Source: Nageia nagi
Lineage: Eukaryota > Pinophyta
Direction of reading: 5' to 3'
DNA length: 64,000 nt
Assembly (NCBI GenBank): GCA_050084985.1
Contig: JBITNC010000001.1
Span: 42,656,001-42,720,000, forward strand
Below the pieces are notes generated by a model. That model saw nothing but the letters and a program-made list of their open reading frames with translations. It did not search any database and was not told where the DNA came from. The position numbers were made by a program, and so were the translations under genes. Positions 33,561-43,926 of the stretch are shown piece after piece (position 1 is the first letter of the stretch; every line of letters begins with the position of its first letter).

Positions 33561-34140
33561 CTCCTAAGACATAAAGATCTACTTCCTCAAAGGATATCAC
33601 CCTCATATTTCTAGTTCAACCAAGAATTCTTTTGAGGGACTTGATGCATATTGTGCTTATCTTTAGCAAAAAGGGCACATTACAAACTTTTACAAAACAT
33701 TGGAAGCAACTATCATAGCCCTCTTAGAATAAGGAAGGTACAAGATTAATGAATGCCTTGCTAAATAAGGAGATTCTATTAATGTGGTCATAGTAGTCAA
33801 AGAGGTGTGTGCTAACTTGTGAAGAGGATGTCCATGCAATGTTCCAAATCCTATCACCATTGAACAAGTGTCCTACCTAATCCTAAAGTTTATAGTATGA
33901 TTGATCAATTAAAAAACACACTAGCCAAGATTAGCTTGTATGATCTCATTTCTACTTCTTAGGCTCATATAGATGTTTTATATGCTTTATTCAAGAATGA
34001 AATTATTTCTACTAACATTTTAGCTACCACATTTTTTGAGAAGCTCCAAACCATTAGGGAAAATGATATTGTCTCTTGTTACAAATTTGAAAAATGCAAC
34101 CAAGAACTACTAGATGAGTGTTCAGCCTTATATATCACCC
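33561..34140 (+). pseudogene. spacer between Tat gag core and protease, mostly decayed coding
   Basis: Short codon-like stretches in alternating frames, with many stops. It is expected to hold the gag C-terminus and zinc knuckle, but no CCHC motif is readable. Confidence 0.5.
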
Positions 34141-34149
34141 CTATAGTAG

Positions 34150-34575
34150 ATGAATGGGAAGTCAAAAGGACCATGGTAGATAATAGTTCACCTGTGAATG
34201 TGTTTTCTCATCATTTTTTAGCCAATTACAAGAAAAGGGTGCCAACATCCCCACATTAGAAGAAGCTCCTTTCAAAATTAGAGCCTATAATAGTTCCCAT
34301 AAGAAACCATTAGGCATAGCTACCATCATGATTACCACAAGAGTTAGAACTATTTCAACCAAGTTTCAGGTATTTGAATCCAATTTGTCTTATAACTTGT
34401 TTTTAAGAAGACCTTGGATCCATGATATGGAAGCTATCCTTTCTACATTACATGGTAGACTAAAATTTGAATTTGAGGGAGAAGTGCACATAATTTTAAT
34501 TGATCCTGAGCCTTATGCACTATGCAATGCTACTAAATTTGAGGATATGGCCTTGGTTCCACCACTTTTTTAAAT
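34150..34575 (+). pseudogene. aspartic protease of the Tat element
   Basis: TMVDNSSPVNVFSH near 34171 matches the Tat protease active site (D-N-G-S), with the Asp at 34179-34181 kept but Gly replaced by Ser. The C-terminal half at 34328-34573 reads YNLFLRRPWIHDMEAILSTL, the conserved block with the usual LGRPW core (here LRRPW). A frame change separates the halves. Confidence 0.75.
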
Positions 34576-35559
34576 ATAACCCTTGGATGATCCCACATCA
34601 GGGGAAAATACAGATAAATAGGTGCAAATCACAAAAAATAGGTATGACAACTTACACAATGGATAATACAAACTTATTTGCATCCATTAAAGACTTGGGA
34701 TGGCCTTAAATATTGGCTATTTTAGGTTGCCAATAGTGTGCTATTCTACATATAGGGTGCTAACATTGTACATATGGTGACATTAGTGACCCTTCCAGCT
34801 CTATTTTATCTAACATAATGAACCAATCTTTTGCAGATGATGTCCCTACATCTTCTAAATTAGGTAGAACCTTTCCTTTACTTTTATTCAAAAGTATATG
34901 GTTAACAATTGTAAGTACAAGGGAGGATGTTTAGGAAAAACTAAGCAAGGTATGTCTGATTTTTCTATTTGTCCTAAAACATAGCTTACTAAGATAGGTT
35001 TAGGTAGTAATGGATAGGTCAAACAAAAATGGGATCCTACACAATTTGTTAATACATCTAATGTGATAAAATTATCTGATGAAATTGATGAAGATATATG
35101 GATTGATCATAGCTTGCATCTTACCTTTGATTATTTCAATACTGATGATAATTTTATTGAATACTTGGGGACACATTTGAAATTTCTCCAATCTAACAAA
35201 AAATGTCATGCCTCTTATATGCTTACTTTGGCCAAGAGGTCAATTTTTATGATATGTTACAAGTTTAGCCCTTATAAGAATATGAGATTGCTGATCCTAC
35301 TATGGAGGATTTGCTATCATTATTACAAAAGAAGGTAAATCTCACTTCCCATAAGAAAATTTGCTAAACATTAACATTGACACTATAGATAAAAAGAGAT
35401 TGCTTCAAATTGGAGCAACCCTAGGCCCTTCTAAGTAAGAAAGGTACAAATCTAAATTTATTGCACATTCTAGAATTTTTACTTGGTATTATGATGATAT
35501 GCCTAGGTTAGATCTTCATTTTTCATATATAATTTACCATTAAAAGCAAGTGCTAAGCT

Positions 35560-36240
35560 AATTAAGTAAAAGCCTAGAAAAATACATCCTTCCAAGGCCT
35601 TGTTAGTCAAAAAGGATATTGAAAAGTACTTGCAAGTATGATTCATAGAACCTATTGATTATTTTAATTGGATGCCCAACATTGTTCCTATTACTAAACC
35701 AACTGGTGAAATACAGGTATGTACCGATTTTTGTGATATCAACAATGCTTATTCTAAACATGATTTTCCATTACCCAATATTGATATGATTATGTATAGC
35801 ATAGCTAGACATGATATGTTAACATTTATAGATGGTTTTTTTGGTTACAATCAAATTTTAATAAATCTTGCTAACTGACATAAAATAGCTTTCATAACCC
35901 CTTGGGGTAATTTTTGTTGGAAGGTTATGTATTTTGGACCAAAAAATGCAGATGCTACATATCAGAGAGCCATGGTCACTATGTTTCATGAGCATATTCA
36001 AAAAATAATGGAGGTCTATGTTGATGAAATTCTTATCAAATCAAAAAAAGATCAAGACCATGTCCAAGCCCTTGAAGAAGTGTTCAACATTTTACAAAGG
36101 TACAAATTAAGAATCAAACCTTCAAAGTGTGCATTTGGATTTACTTTTGAAAAATTGTTAAGATTCATGGTTTCAAATAGATGAATTGAGCTAGATCCTA
36201 ATAAGGTAAATGCCATTGTTGACATGCCTCCCCCTAGAAA
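35560..36240 (+). pseudogene. reverse transcriptase of the Tat element
   Basis: 35672-35878 carries VPITKPTGEIQVCTDFCDIN, ending in YSKHDFPLPNIDM and the MLTFIDGFFGYNQI block (first catalytic Asp). After a stop at 35876 the frame at 35927-36184 reads MYFGPKNADATYQRAM, MEVYVDEILIKSK and RYKLRIKPSKCAFG. The catalytic box is Y-V-D-E (codons 36017-36028): the second Asp is Glu, a likely inactivating change. The preceding region 34576-35559 has only scattered coding scraps. Confidence 0.85.
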
Positions 36241-36399
36241 CTTGAAACAACTTAGAAGCCTTGAAATAAAGATAAAATCAGTTAGGAGGTTCATCTCATA
36301 GCTAGAGGATAAGTGTAGACCATTCACTCACTTAAGAAGGATGCCAATTTTGTATGGGATGAGAATTGCTAAAAAGCATTTGAAGATATCAAGCAATTT

Positions 36400-36740
36400 T
36401 TCTCAATCCCCCTATCTTTGTTCCCATGTATGTTTTTCAACCTACTTGTATATTTCAGCTTCCTTGTATGCAATAGGAACCATGCTATGTAAAAAAATTG
36501 AAGATAACAAAGAAAGGGTCATCTATTATCTAAGCAAGACATTGATTGACTATGAGACAAAGTACACTCCTATGGAGAAGATTTGCTTTGCTATGATATT
36601 TACTAATAAAAAATTAAGGCATTACTTGTTATATTGCATCACATATGTTGTTAGTCCTATTAATGCTTTAAAATATCTTATGGCTAAACAACACTTATCA
36701 AGTAGATTTGCAAAGTGGCTAATGTTATTATAACAATTTG
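36400..36740 (+). pseudogene. Ty3-type RNase H of the Tat element
   Basis: 36341-36733 contains LYISASLYAIGTMLCKK (first Asp position no longer Asp), YYLSKTLIDYETKYTPMEKI (Glu present) and LRHYLLYCITYVV. This is the ordinary retroelement RNase H that follows RT. Confidence 0.75.
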
Positions 36741-36959
36741 ATATTAATGTGGTGAAGCAAAAATCTATTAAAGTATAGGCAATTGTAGATTGATAGCAAA
36801 TTTTTTTCAATAAGGTGAGGAGGTTGTCCATGAAGAATTTCCTAACATGTTTAAGGAGGAGCTATGGTGCCAACGGCCTAATGACCTATCAATAGGGTGC
36901 TAGCAATATGATTTTGATGAGATATCCATCCTTGATGATTATATTTATCTTTGGGAGGA

Positions 36960-37310
36960 TGAACTTGTAGTTTAGACCCTATACTTTGATGGTTCTAGAT
37001 GCATTCATGAGGAAAAAGTAGGTATTATTTTGGTCTCTCCTATGAATCAAGTGATCCCTATTGCATACAAATTAGATTTCAAATTCACTAATAAGATGGC
37101 TAAGTATGAGGCTTTGATACTAGGATTGAAGGTTACTTTAGAACTAAAAATCATAAACATAAAAATTTATGGGGATTCATAGCTTGTTGTCAACCAAGTG
37201 TGATACCAAAGATGAGAAACTAAAGCCTTATAGGTTGGTTATGATTGAGTTGTTGGAAAGCCTTGATAAGTATACTACTGAGGCCATTCTTAGGAATAAT
37301 AATAGATATA
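36960..37310 (+). pseudogene. archaeal-type RNase H (aRNH) of the Tat element
   Basis: One frame holds the complete D-E-D set: YFDGSRC (Asp codon 36988-36990), MAKYEALILGLK (Glu 37108-37110) and IYGDS (Asp 37174-37176), followed at once by a stop codon. The intervening VGIILVSPMNQVIPIAYKLD matches the fold. Plant Tat-lineage Ty3 elements carry this second RNase H between RNase H and integrase, so it fixes the lineage. The open frame 37169-37492 overlaps its end in another frame. Confidence 0.85.
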
Positions 37311-37559
37311 CAAATGCTATGTCAAGTGTAGCCTCTTTGGTACCAATTGAGCTCGAAGATGAGGAGACCATTCTCACTATTTGTAAGTTGAGTTCTCCAT
37401 CTTACACAACCATATTCATTCTATTTTATCCTATCTTATTGCTAATGATGATGCTTTTCAAGATTTGTACTTTTATATCTATAGCTACTTAAAAGACCAA
37501 AGCATTCCTTCTAGATATACTAAGAATTATAGATTAAGATTGAGAAAAACTATTATGAA

Positions 37560-38740
37560 ATATGTTATCATTGATGATATTTTATATTGAAGATCTTTTG
37601 ATGGTGCCTTGTTGAGATGTTTAACATAGGATGAGATAGCTACTACTTTAGAGTAAGCTTATGATGGATTATGTGGTGGCCATTTTTATGCCAAAGCTCT
37701 TATAAAATGATCTTGAGAATAGGGTACTATTGGCCCACTATAGAGGAGGATTGTTAAACTCATGTGAAAGTATATGTACAATGCCAAAACATGTAAACTT
37801 AGAAAAACAACCCACTCAAGAACTCAATTTCATTATTTCTTCATGGCTTTGGTACTTGGGGCATAGATTTGATTGGCATGATTAATCCTTATTCTAGGGA
37901 AGGACACAAATTTCTCATTACAAATACAAAATATACTACCAAATGGGTGGAAGCCATTGCCATGAAGTCAATTACATAAGAAAATATCATTGCATTCCTT
38001 ACAGAATACATCATCACCAGATTTGGTGTGCCATAAAGGTTGACATGGATAATGGTTAAAATTTGAAGGGTAACTAGGATATGCAAGCATTTTTTAAAAA
38101 AATTCATATCACATAAACCTTTTCTTTATTTTACCATCCTCAATACAATGGTCAAACTGAAGCAACAAATAAGACACTTATGACTATTCTTGCCAAAACA
38201 TGGATAAGCACAAGAGAGATTGGCATGAGCAATTACTATATGCACTATGGGCATATAGAACTAGTGTTTAAAAAGCCACTAGGTCAACTCTCTTTTCATT
38301 GGTATATTAATATGAGGCCATTTTTCCACTTGAGTTAGAGATTCTTTCGCTTAAGATCTCTTTACAGGGTGATATTATGGATGAAGATGCAAGAAAAGTA
38401 AGATCACAACAGTTGAAATTGTTAGATGAAAAGAGAATTAAAGCCATTGAACATAAAAAGGTCTAACATTCCAAACTTAAGAGAGAATTTGATAAGAAGA
38501 TAAAAGCTAAAGAATTAAAAATAAGGGACCTAGTCTTAAAAGAGAATATCAACAAAACAATAATAAATGATGAGTTAAAGGCAAATTTGAACCCAATTGG
38601 TTAGGACCATATGTTGTTATTGATGCAAAAAGATTAGGAGATATAGGTTATCAAATTTTGATGGTAAGGAGAATTAAAAACCTTCAATGCCATCCATCTC
38701 AAGCATTTTTATATTTAAAAAGCACATCTCTGTGCCCTGC
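37560..38740 (+). pseudogene. integrase of the Tat element
   Basis: Pieces in several frames: GGHFYAKALIK (about 37676, zinc-binding region), RFDWHD-type core start near 37868, a GLWAYRTSV-like block with KATRSTLFSLVY near 38241-38310, and FPLELEILSLKISLQGDIMD near 38320-38380, which is the Tat integrase C-terminal block. A Lys/Glu-rich stretch (38395-38600) precedes the end. Catalytic residues cannot all be placed because of the frameshifts. Confidence 0.75.
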
Positions 38741-38869
38741 AAATAATTCATATCAAATATAGGGGCATAACTTCTTTTTATTTTTTGTAAATATCCAAGG
38801 ACATGACACTAACAATATGCTTAACTATTAGCATGATGTCAATGGAATGCCAAAAAGAAACTCAATAGG

Positions 38870-39450
38870 CTAATGTCTTCAGCTCATGGCCATAAAAATG
38901 CACGATCATCGATGGCCAATGAAATGGCTAGTAAGATTTCCCTCACTTAAAAGTAAACCAACAATATAGTCATTCACATTTTGTTGACATTGGATCATCT
39001 CTAATGAATGATATATTTTGTTGTATCCACATGTTTTTTTCTTTGAACCTATTAAATGCATACTATCTTCAGATCATAGACATATAAATGTATGATCACT
39101 AATGGCCAATGAAATGGCTAGTGAGAGTTCCTTCACTTAAAACTAAACTGATGATATAGCTATTAACACTTATTGATATTGGATAATATTCAATGGATGA
39201 TACATTTTGTTGTGTATTCACATGATTTTTTATTTGAACCCATTTAAAGCATACTATCTTTGGATCATAGACATACAAATGTATGATCATCGATGACCAT
39301 CGATACAGCTAGTGATAGTTCACTCACTTAAAAGACAAATTTGCAATGCAGTTGTAAATGAGCTTACTAACATTGGATCATATTTGATGGAAAACATAGC
39401 TTATTGTGCATCCATATCTTTATTTTATGGCTAACACTTCATTGTAAGTA
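38870..39450 (+). repeat. tandem repeat (~190-bp period, 3 copies) in Tat 3' UTR
   Basis: Blocks beginning CTTCAGCTCATGGCC (38877), CTTCAGATCATAGAC (39067) and CTTTGGATCATAGAC (39258) are spaced 190 and 191 bp and share GGCCAATGAAATGGCTAG and TCACTTAAAA. It lies between the integrase end and the polypurine tract. Tandem arrays at this place are known in Tat/Ogre elements and can seed satellites. Confidence 0.8.
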
Positions 39451-39942
39451 CATAGATCTAGAAAAATAGAAGAAAATTATGGTCAAAACTAGGGTGCAGT
39501 GCCATGATTACTATCTTTTAAGACATCAGTAGTGTACATTTCATTACCATTTCCACCCATCCAAAGCATAGCCTCTCTATTTTGAAGAATGGATGTAAGT
39601 GCATTTGATTCTCAAGTATCTGATATGAAGGAATGATCAGATTCATTATTGAAATAGTATAAAGGAGGCATACGTATCTTCCATCTCCAACTTTGGATAT
39701 GGATTTCTATAGTCATCCAAACATCATCCAAATAGTATTCCTGAAGATAGCTTCTTCAGTAGCTTTTACCTTGGCTACTCCACTTAAGAATATTTCTTAG
39801 GGCACCCAAGTCAAAAGGGGGGCAACATAAGGACCCTCATCATCATTCAATCAACATTAGAAAAAGAATTGGAAAATTTTTTCTCCTATGCTTCTTCTAC
39901 ACTTCTGATTTGGACATGGAATTTATTGCTTCAATCACACAT
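39451..39942 (+). other. remaining Tat 3' untranslated region
   Basis: No ORF or repeat seen between the tandem array and the polypurine tract. Non-coding 3' leader of the element. Confidence 0.6.
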
Positions 39943-39957
39943 CCAAAGAGGGGCAAA
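39943..39957 (+). other. polypurine tract of the Tat element
   Basis: CCAAAGAGGGGCAAA immediately upstream of the 3' LTR start TGTGGATGTTTC at 39958. Confidence 0.75.
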
Positions 39958-40596
39958 TGTGGATGTTTCAAAATGAACCTTTATGTATTTAATAAATCAT
40001 TTTAATCCTTTAATAATGTATTATTTAAAAAAAGATTAAAAATGTATAAAAGAGGTGTAGGCCATGTATTTGACCCTTATGGAATGTACAAGGGGTCAAA
40101 ATATCAAAGTATTGTAAACTTGTATCATATATAAAGGCATCATTTGATGACCTATAGGATCATGAGTGAATCATGGGTAAATAATCATTTCAAGCTAATA
40201 CAAGGATTATAATTGAAGATCATTTGAAGGATTGCAACTTGCTTTATCTATCTATATTATGTATCTATTATTCTATAAATTTGCATGTTATTTATCATTT
40301 GATTATTTGTTAATTCGCTCATCGCTATATATTTGTTCTTATTCATAATTTCGCTCATCTTATGGTGCCGATGGTGTACCAATTATAGGGTGTAGTGATG
40401 TACCTATTCATAAATGTATGCTCTATCCTTTGTGTATTTTCTTATTAAATGAATGAATATTGAATCTAAGTAAACACTACTGCAATCTTGTTACATGTTA
40501 TTACCATATTTCTAATATATGCATCAATATTTACAAAGTAGAGCAATAGTGCATTAATCAACCCATTTGTATTAATTGCATTATTTAGCTTCTACA
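39958..40596 (+). repeat. 3' LTR of the Tat element
   Basis: 639 bp, TGTGGATGTTTC ... GCTTCTACA, aligned with 31998-32638 throughout. TATATAAA at 40128-40135. Transcripts starting here would read into the family A LTR on the right. Confidence 0.88.
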
Positions 40597-41580
40597 ATAT
40601 CTTATAGTCACATGCAAGGATATTATTCTATTATTATATCATTTAATTGTACAACTTAATATAGGATCAAAATAATGCATAATCTTATTAACTCATACAT
40701 AAGCACTTCATATCTCAAAGAACCAAATTTTTTTAAAATAAAAATCAAGAATTTTGACTAAGCATTTAACACTAGGGCTAAAATGCTAGAAAGACACCTG
40801 CAATATAAAATTGAATAATGGAGGAAAGGTGAAATCCTTGCTCCATAAGAGCCAAATCATATCAAAGTGAGAGATGTCTATTTTTCGTTAAGGTTCCTAA
40901 GTATTTATAGCGAATGATTGATATAATATATCCAAAAAATGTGAATATTCATTCAAATCATATATTTTTTTTGTGGAGTTTTATTTTTTTGTGAAGGATA
41001 GATAATTTTGTTTAAATTGTTACACACCAAAATATTTTCAATAATTTCACATACCTAACATAGGAAAACAAATTGTGTGGGGATGATTTCTTTATTATTA
41101 TTGCAAAATTCCAAAATAGCCTTGCATCCTCCATAAAATAACAAATAATCATTTAACCCTTAAATTTTATTTTCACCTATATTTATTGTTTCTAGAAACT
41201 AAAATTCCTTTGTGAAAATTCAAAATTCAAATATTTACAATATTCCTTACATCATTGAAAAATGGTCAATTAATTTCTTAAGAAAAATTCAAAAATGCAT
41301 ATTATATTTTTGACACACACATTTACCTACAAATACCACCCATCCTACAAGAAAATTTTTGTTAGTGCACACACATTCATGAGAACAAAAATTGAATATC
41401 ATGCACAAATATTATAATATGCAACTACATGATCTCTAAAGTACTTGTGGCTATCAGAGAATCAATGCCAATCATTTCTTCACTCTTACCAATCCATTCT
41501 TGTAACCAAATCATCCTTGGTTCCTTGGGTTTCTGACATGACTCCCCACCTCGAGTCAATCTGTAACCTATGTCATAAAA
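40597..41580 (-). repeat. family A LTR, right part split by the Tat element
   Basis: Continues the copy interrupted at 31997: TTATAGTCACATGCAAGG follows as in 58310-58325. Contains the inverse TATA at 40904-40911 and the GAGAGATGTCTATTTTTC segment. It stops near 41580, just inside the usual LTR start region, where B sequence takes over. Confidence 0.8.
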
Positions 41581-41840
41581 TTGATTAACGAATCCTGATC
41601 TAATTTCTTTTGGTATTCACTTCTTAATGCTCATCTCATTGGAAGATGCCATACAAGTGACCTTATTATTTTTGTTCACAAAATGTCCAACATATATTAT
41701 GGTCATGGTGTAGTGGTTTTCTACTCAAGGCCCATATCCCTTGAGAGAATGCTCATCCACAAGGTTATGTAACTTTTCTGATGGTAACTGTCTAATTCAT
41801 AAATGCAGATAGATTATGCTAGAAAATCTTCTATATGAAA
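41581..41840 (+). repeat. family B repeat, left part split by the foldback-like element
   Basis: Matches 16797-17050 (TTCACTTCTTAA, CAAGTGACCTTATTATTTTTG, GAGAATGCTCATCCACAAGG). It ends in CTATATGAAA at 41831-41840; the B sequence resumes at 43927. Confidence 0.75.
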
Positions 41841-42187
41841 CTAGTGTTATACATAGTGATGAATATTCATCAATTGGTTGATGTAGAAATTTTTTATATT
41901 TAAATATTTCAAATATTTGGACCTCGAATATTGCACCATTTAGCTTGAATTTTTCATGAATAAACAAAATTATGGGTTAGCTTGCCAACCTTTTATAATT
42001 TTTTTATAAAGATAAGTGCAAATAGCCACCTATACTCTTATATTTTCATAAGATTAAACCTTGAAAATAAAAAATATTTACTATTTATTTATGAAATCAC
42101 TAAAAATACCCTATATATAAATTTTATAATTATTTTAGAGCAATAAAATTACTTCAATTTGATGATCATTTTACATTTCTAAGGAAT

Positions 42188-42495
42188 TATAGATGCTTGT
42201 CATCTAAATATTGCATATGCTCATCACCTAAAGATTATGGATGATTGTCACTTAAAGATTAAAAATGATCATCATCTAAAGATTGCAAATTATCATCACC
42301 TAAATATTGTGGATGATCATCAACTAAAGATTATAGATGCTCATCCCATAAATATTACAAGCACTCGTCACCTAAAGAATACATATGCTCATCACCTAAG
42401 GTATGCAAATAATCATAAACTATGTGTTATAGATGCTCATCATTTTAAGATTGTAGATGCTCATCATCTTGAGATTAGAGATGATCATAACTTTT
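42188..42495 (+). repeat. 24-bp minisatellite, left arm (about 13 copies)
   Basis: Consensus near ATGATCATCACCTAAAGATT + 4 variable bases. Because 24 is divisible by 3, a reading frame stays open (42237-42500) and encodes an 8-residue repeat of the type DAHHLKIV; this is a by-product of the period, not evidence for a protein. Each unit contains the self-complementary GATGATCATC or a variant. Confidence 0.88.
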
Positions 42496-42507
42496 TATAG
42501 CCATTAA

Positions 42508-43420
42508 TTTTTTTTATAGGTCTCATATCCATGCAAATAATATACCATTGTATAGAGCTCAAAAATACCTTTAAAATGAATGGCTACACAATCTTTCTTT
42601 GAGCAAATGAGAAGTCATCAATGGCAAAAACATGCTAATGATCATTTGCATTTTCTTACAGATGATCATCAACATTTTTTTACCTTTGGTGACTCATTAC
42701 TTGCTTAAAAGGGGTCGTGTGACCACTCATTTTAAAGTGCTTTTCGAGCTCTATCCAATGGTAGATCATTTGCATGCATTTGAGACCTATAAAAAATGTT
42801 ATAGGCTTTAGAAAATAACTATTTTTTTTTATCAATTTCTATACCTTATACTTTTTTTTTTAATTTTTAATTGATTTAAATGATATACCATTGGATAGAT
42901 CTCAAAAAGACCTTCAAAATGAGTGGTCACATGACCCTTTTTGAGCACATAATGAGTCATCAATGGTAAAAACATGCCAACGATTATTTGCATTTTTCTT
43001 TAGATGATCATCAACATATTTATGCCATTGATGACTCATTACTTATTGAAAAAAAATCATGTGACCACTCATTTTAAAGGTATTTTTGAGCTCTATTCAA
43101 TGGTATATCATTTGCATGGATTTGAGATCTATAAAAAAATTATAGGTTTTAAAAAGTGATGGATTTTTTTTATTAATTTCTATACATCATAACTTTTTTT
43201 ATAGTTTTTTGAATTGATTTAAGTGATATACCATTGAATAGATCTCGAAAAGACCTTTAAAATAAGTGGTCACATGACCCCTTTTGAGTAAGTAATGAGT
43301 CATCAATAGCAAAAACATACTGATAGTCGTTAGAGGTCATGTAACCACTCATTTTAAAGATATTTTTGAGATCTATTTAATTGTATATTATTTAAATCGT
43401 TTTGAGACTTATAAAAAAAG
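42508..43420. repeat. three tandem palindromes (~344-bp period)
   Basis: Palindrome 1: arms about 42515-42645 and 42660-42797; palindrome 2: 42866-43000 and 43005-43135; palindrome 3: 43210-43325 and 43335-43420, with a shortened loop. Arms share, for example, CCATGCAAATAATATACCAT and its complement, and AATGAGTCATCAATGG. The loops of palindromes 1 and 2 each contain one 24-bp minisatellite-like unit (ATGATCATTTGCATTTTC at 42637). Transcripts from either strand could form long hairpins. Confidence 0.8.
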
Positions 43421-43423
43421 TGC

Positions 43424-43745
43424 AGATGATAATCTATGCTTCTATGCAAATGATTGTCTATCTTTTTTTATGGATGATCATCTTTATTATAATGCAAATG
43501 ATTGTCTACACTTTTATGCATATGATCATCTATGCTTCTATGTAGATGATCATCCCTCCTTTTATGTAGATGATCATCTTTATGAAAGTGAAAATGATCG
43601 TTTGTATAAAAATGCTAATAATCATTTGCACTTTTATATAGATAATCATCTACACTTTTATGCAAATGATCATCTTTACATTTATGCAAGCGATCATCTA
43701 TCCTAATCTATAGACGATTATCTGCACTGATTTGCAAATAATCAT
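43424..43745 (-). repeat. 24-bp minisatellite, right arm (about 13 copies)
   Basis: Plus-strand units follow ATGATCATCTACACTTTTAT + GCAA with variation. The inverse unit (ATGATCATTTGCATAAAAGT + GTAG) resembles the left-arm unit. The open frame 43470-43706 reads an 8-residue repeat like NDHLHFYA and is a by-product. Confidence 0.88.
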
Positions 43746-43926
43746 TCCTACAAAAATTTCATAAAACTAAAAAAGAACATATATCACCAAAAAATTTGAA
43801 CTTAAAAAAATTAATAATTTTGCCACTTACCTTATGTGCATTTCGAACTCCTTTCACCTTGACTTCGAGTCGTGTTCGCCAACATTTGAAAATTTTAATT
43901 TCAACATCATTCCTTACACATAACAT

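Larger units (their letters stand above)
31998..40596 (+). mobile_element. Ty3/gypsy element of the Tat lineage, full structure, degenerate
   Basis: Two similar LTRs (31998-32638 and 39958-40596) enclose gag, protease, RT, RNase H, an extra archaeal-type RNase H, integrase, a tandem-repeat 3' UTR and a polypurine tract. The second RNase H between RNase H and integrase is diagnostic of the Tat lineage. The host sequence is an older family A LTR, which continues on both sides; flanks ATACT (31993-31997) and ATATC (40597-40601) fit a 5-bp target duplication of ATACC (the base order in the intact copy at 58313) with one C-to-T change in each. About 30 differences over the first ~265 LTR bases (by eye) point to an old insertion. 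The coding regions have numerous stops, so it cannot move by itself. Confidence 0.88.
41841..43926. mobile_element. foldback-like (MULE-type?) non-autonomous transposon
   Basis: A 2.09-kb insertion in a B repeat. Flanks TATATGAAA (41832-41840) and TGTATGAAA (43927-43935) are a 9-bp target duplication with one difference. The ends are weakly inverse (TGTTATACATAGTGATG near the left; TGTTATGTGTAAGGAATGATG reading inward from the right), followed on both sides by minisatellites of identical 24-bp period that match better in inverse (about 17 of 24 bases) than direct orientation, and by three tandem palindromes in the centre. Nine-bp duplications plus inverted tandem-repeat arms are the hallmark of foldback elements and of some MULE derivatives. 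No transposase is present, so it would depend on one elsewhere. Confidence 0.65.

Noticed and set aside
42237-43706. 24-bp repeats considered as a CRISPR array or as genuine Asp-His repeat proteins
   Set aside because: There are no unique spacers between repeats, the units are contiguous and diverged, and the DNA is plant-like. The open frames follow from a period divisible by three and occur in both arrays with unrelated peptides.
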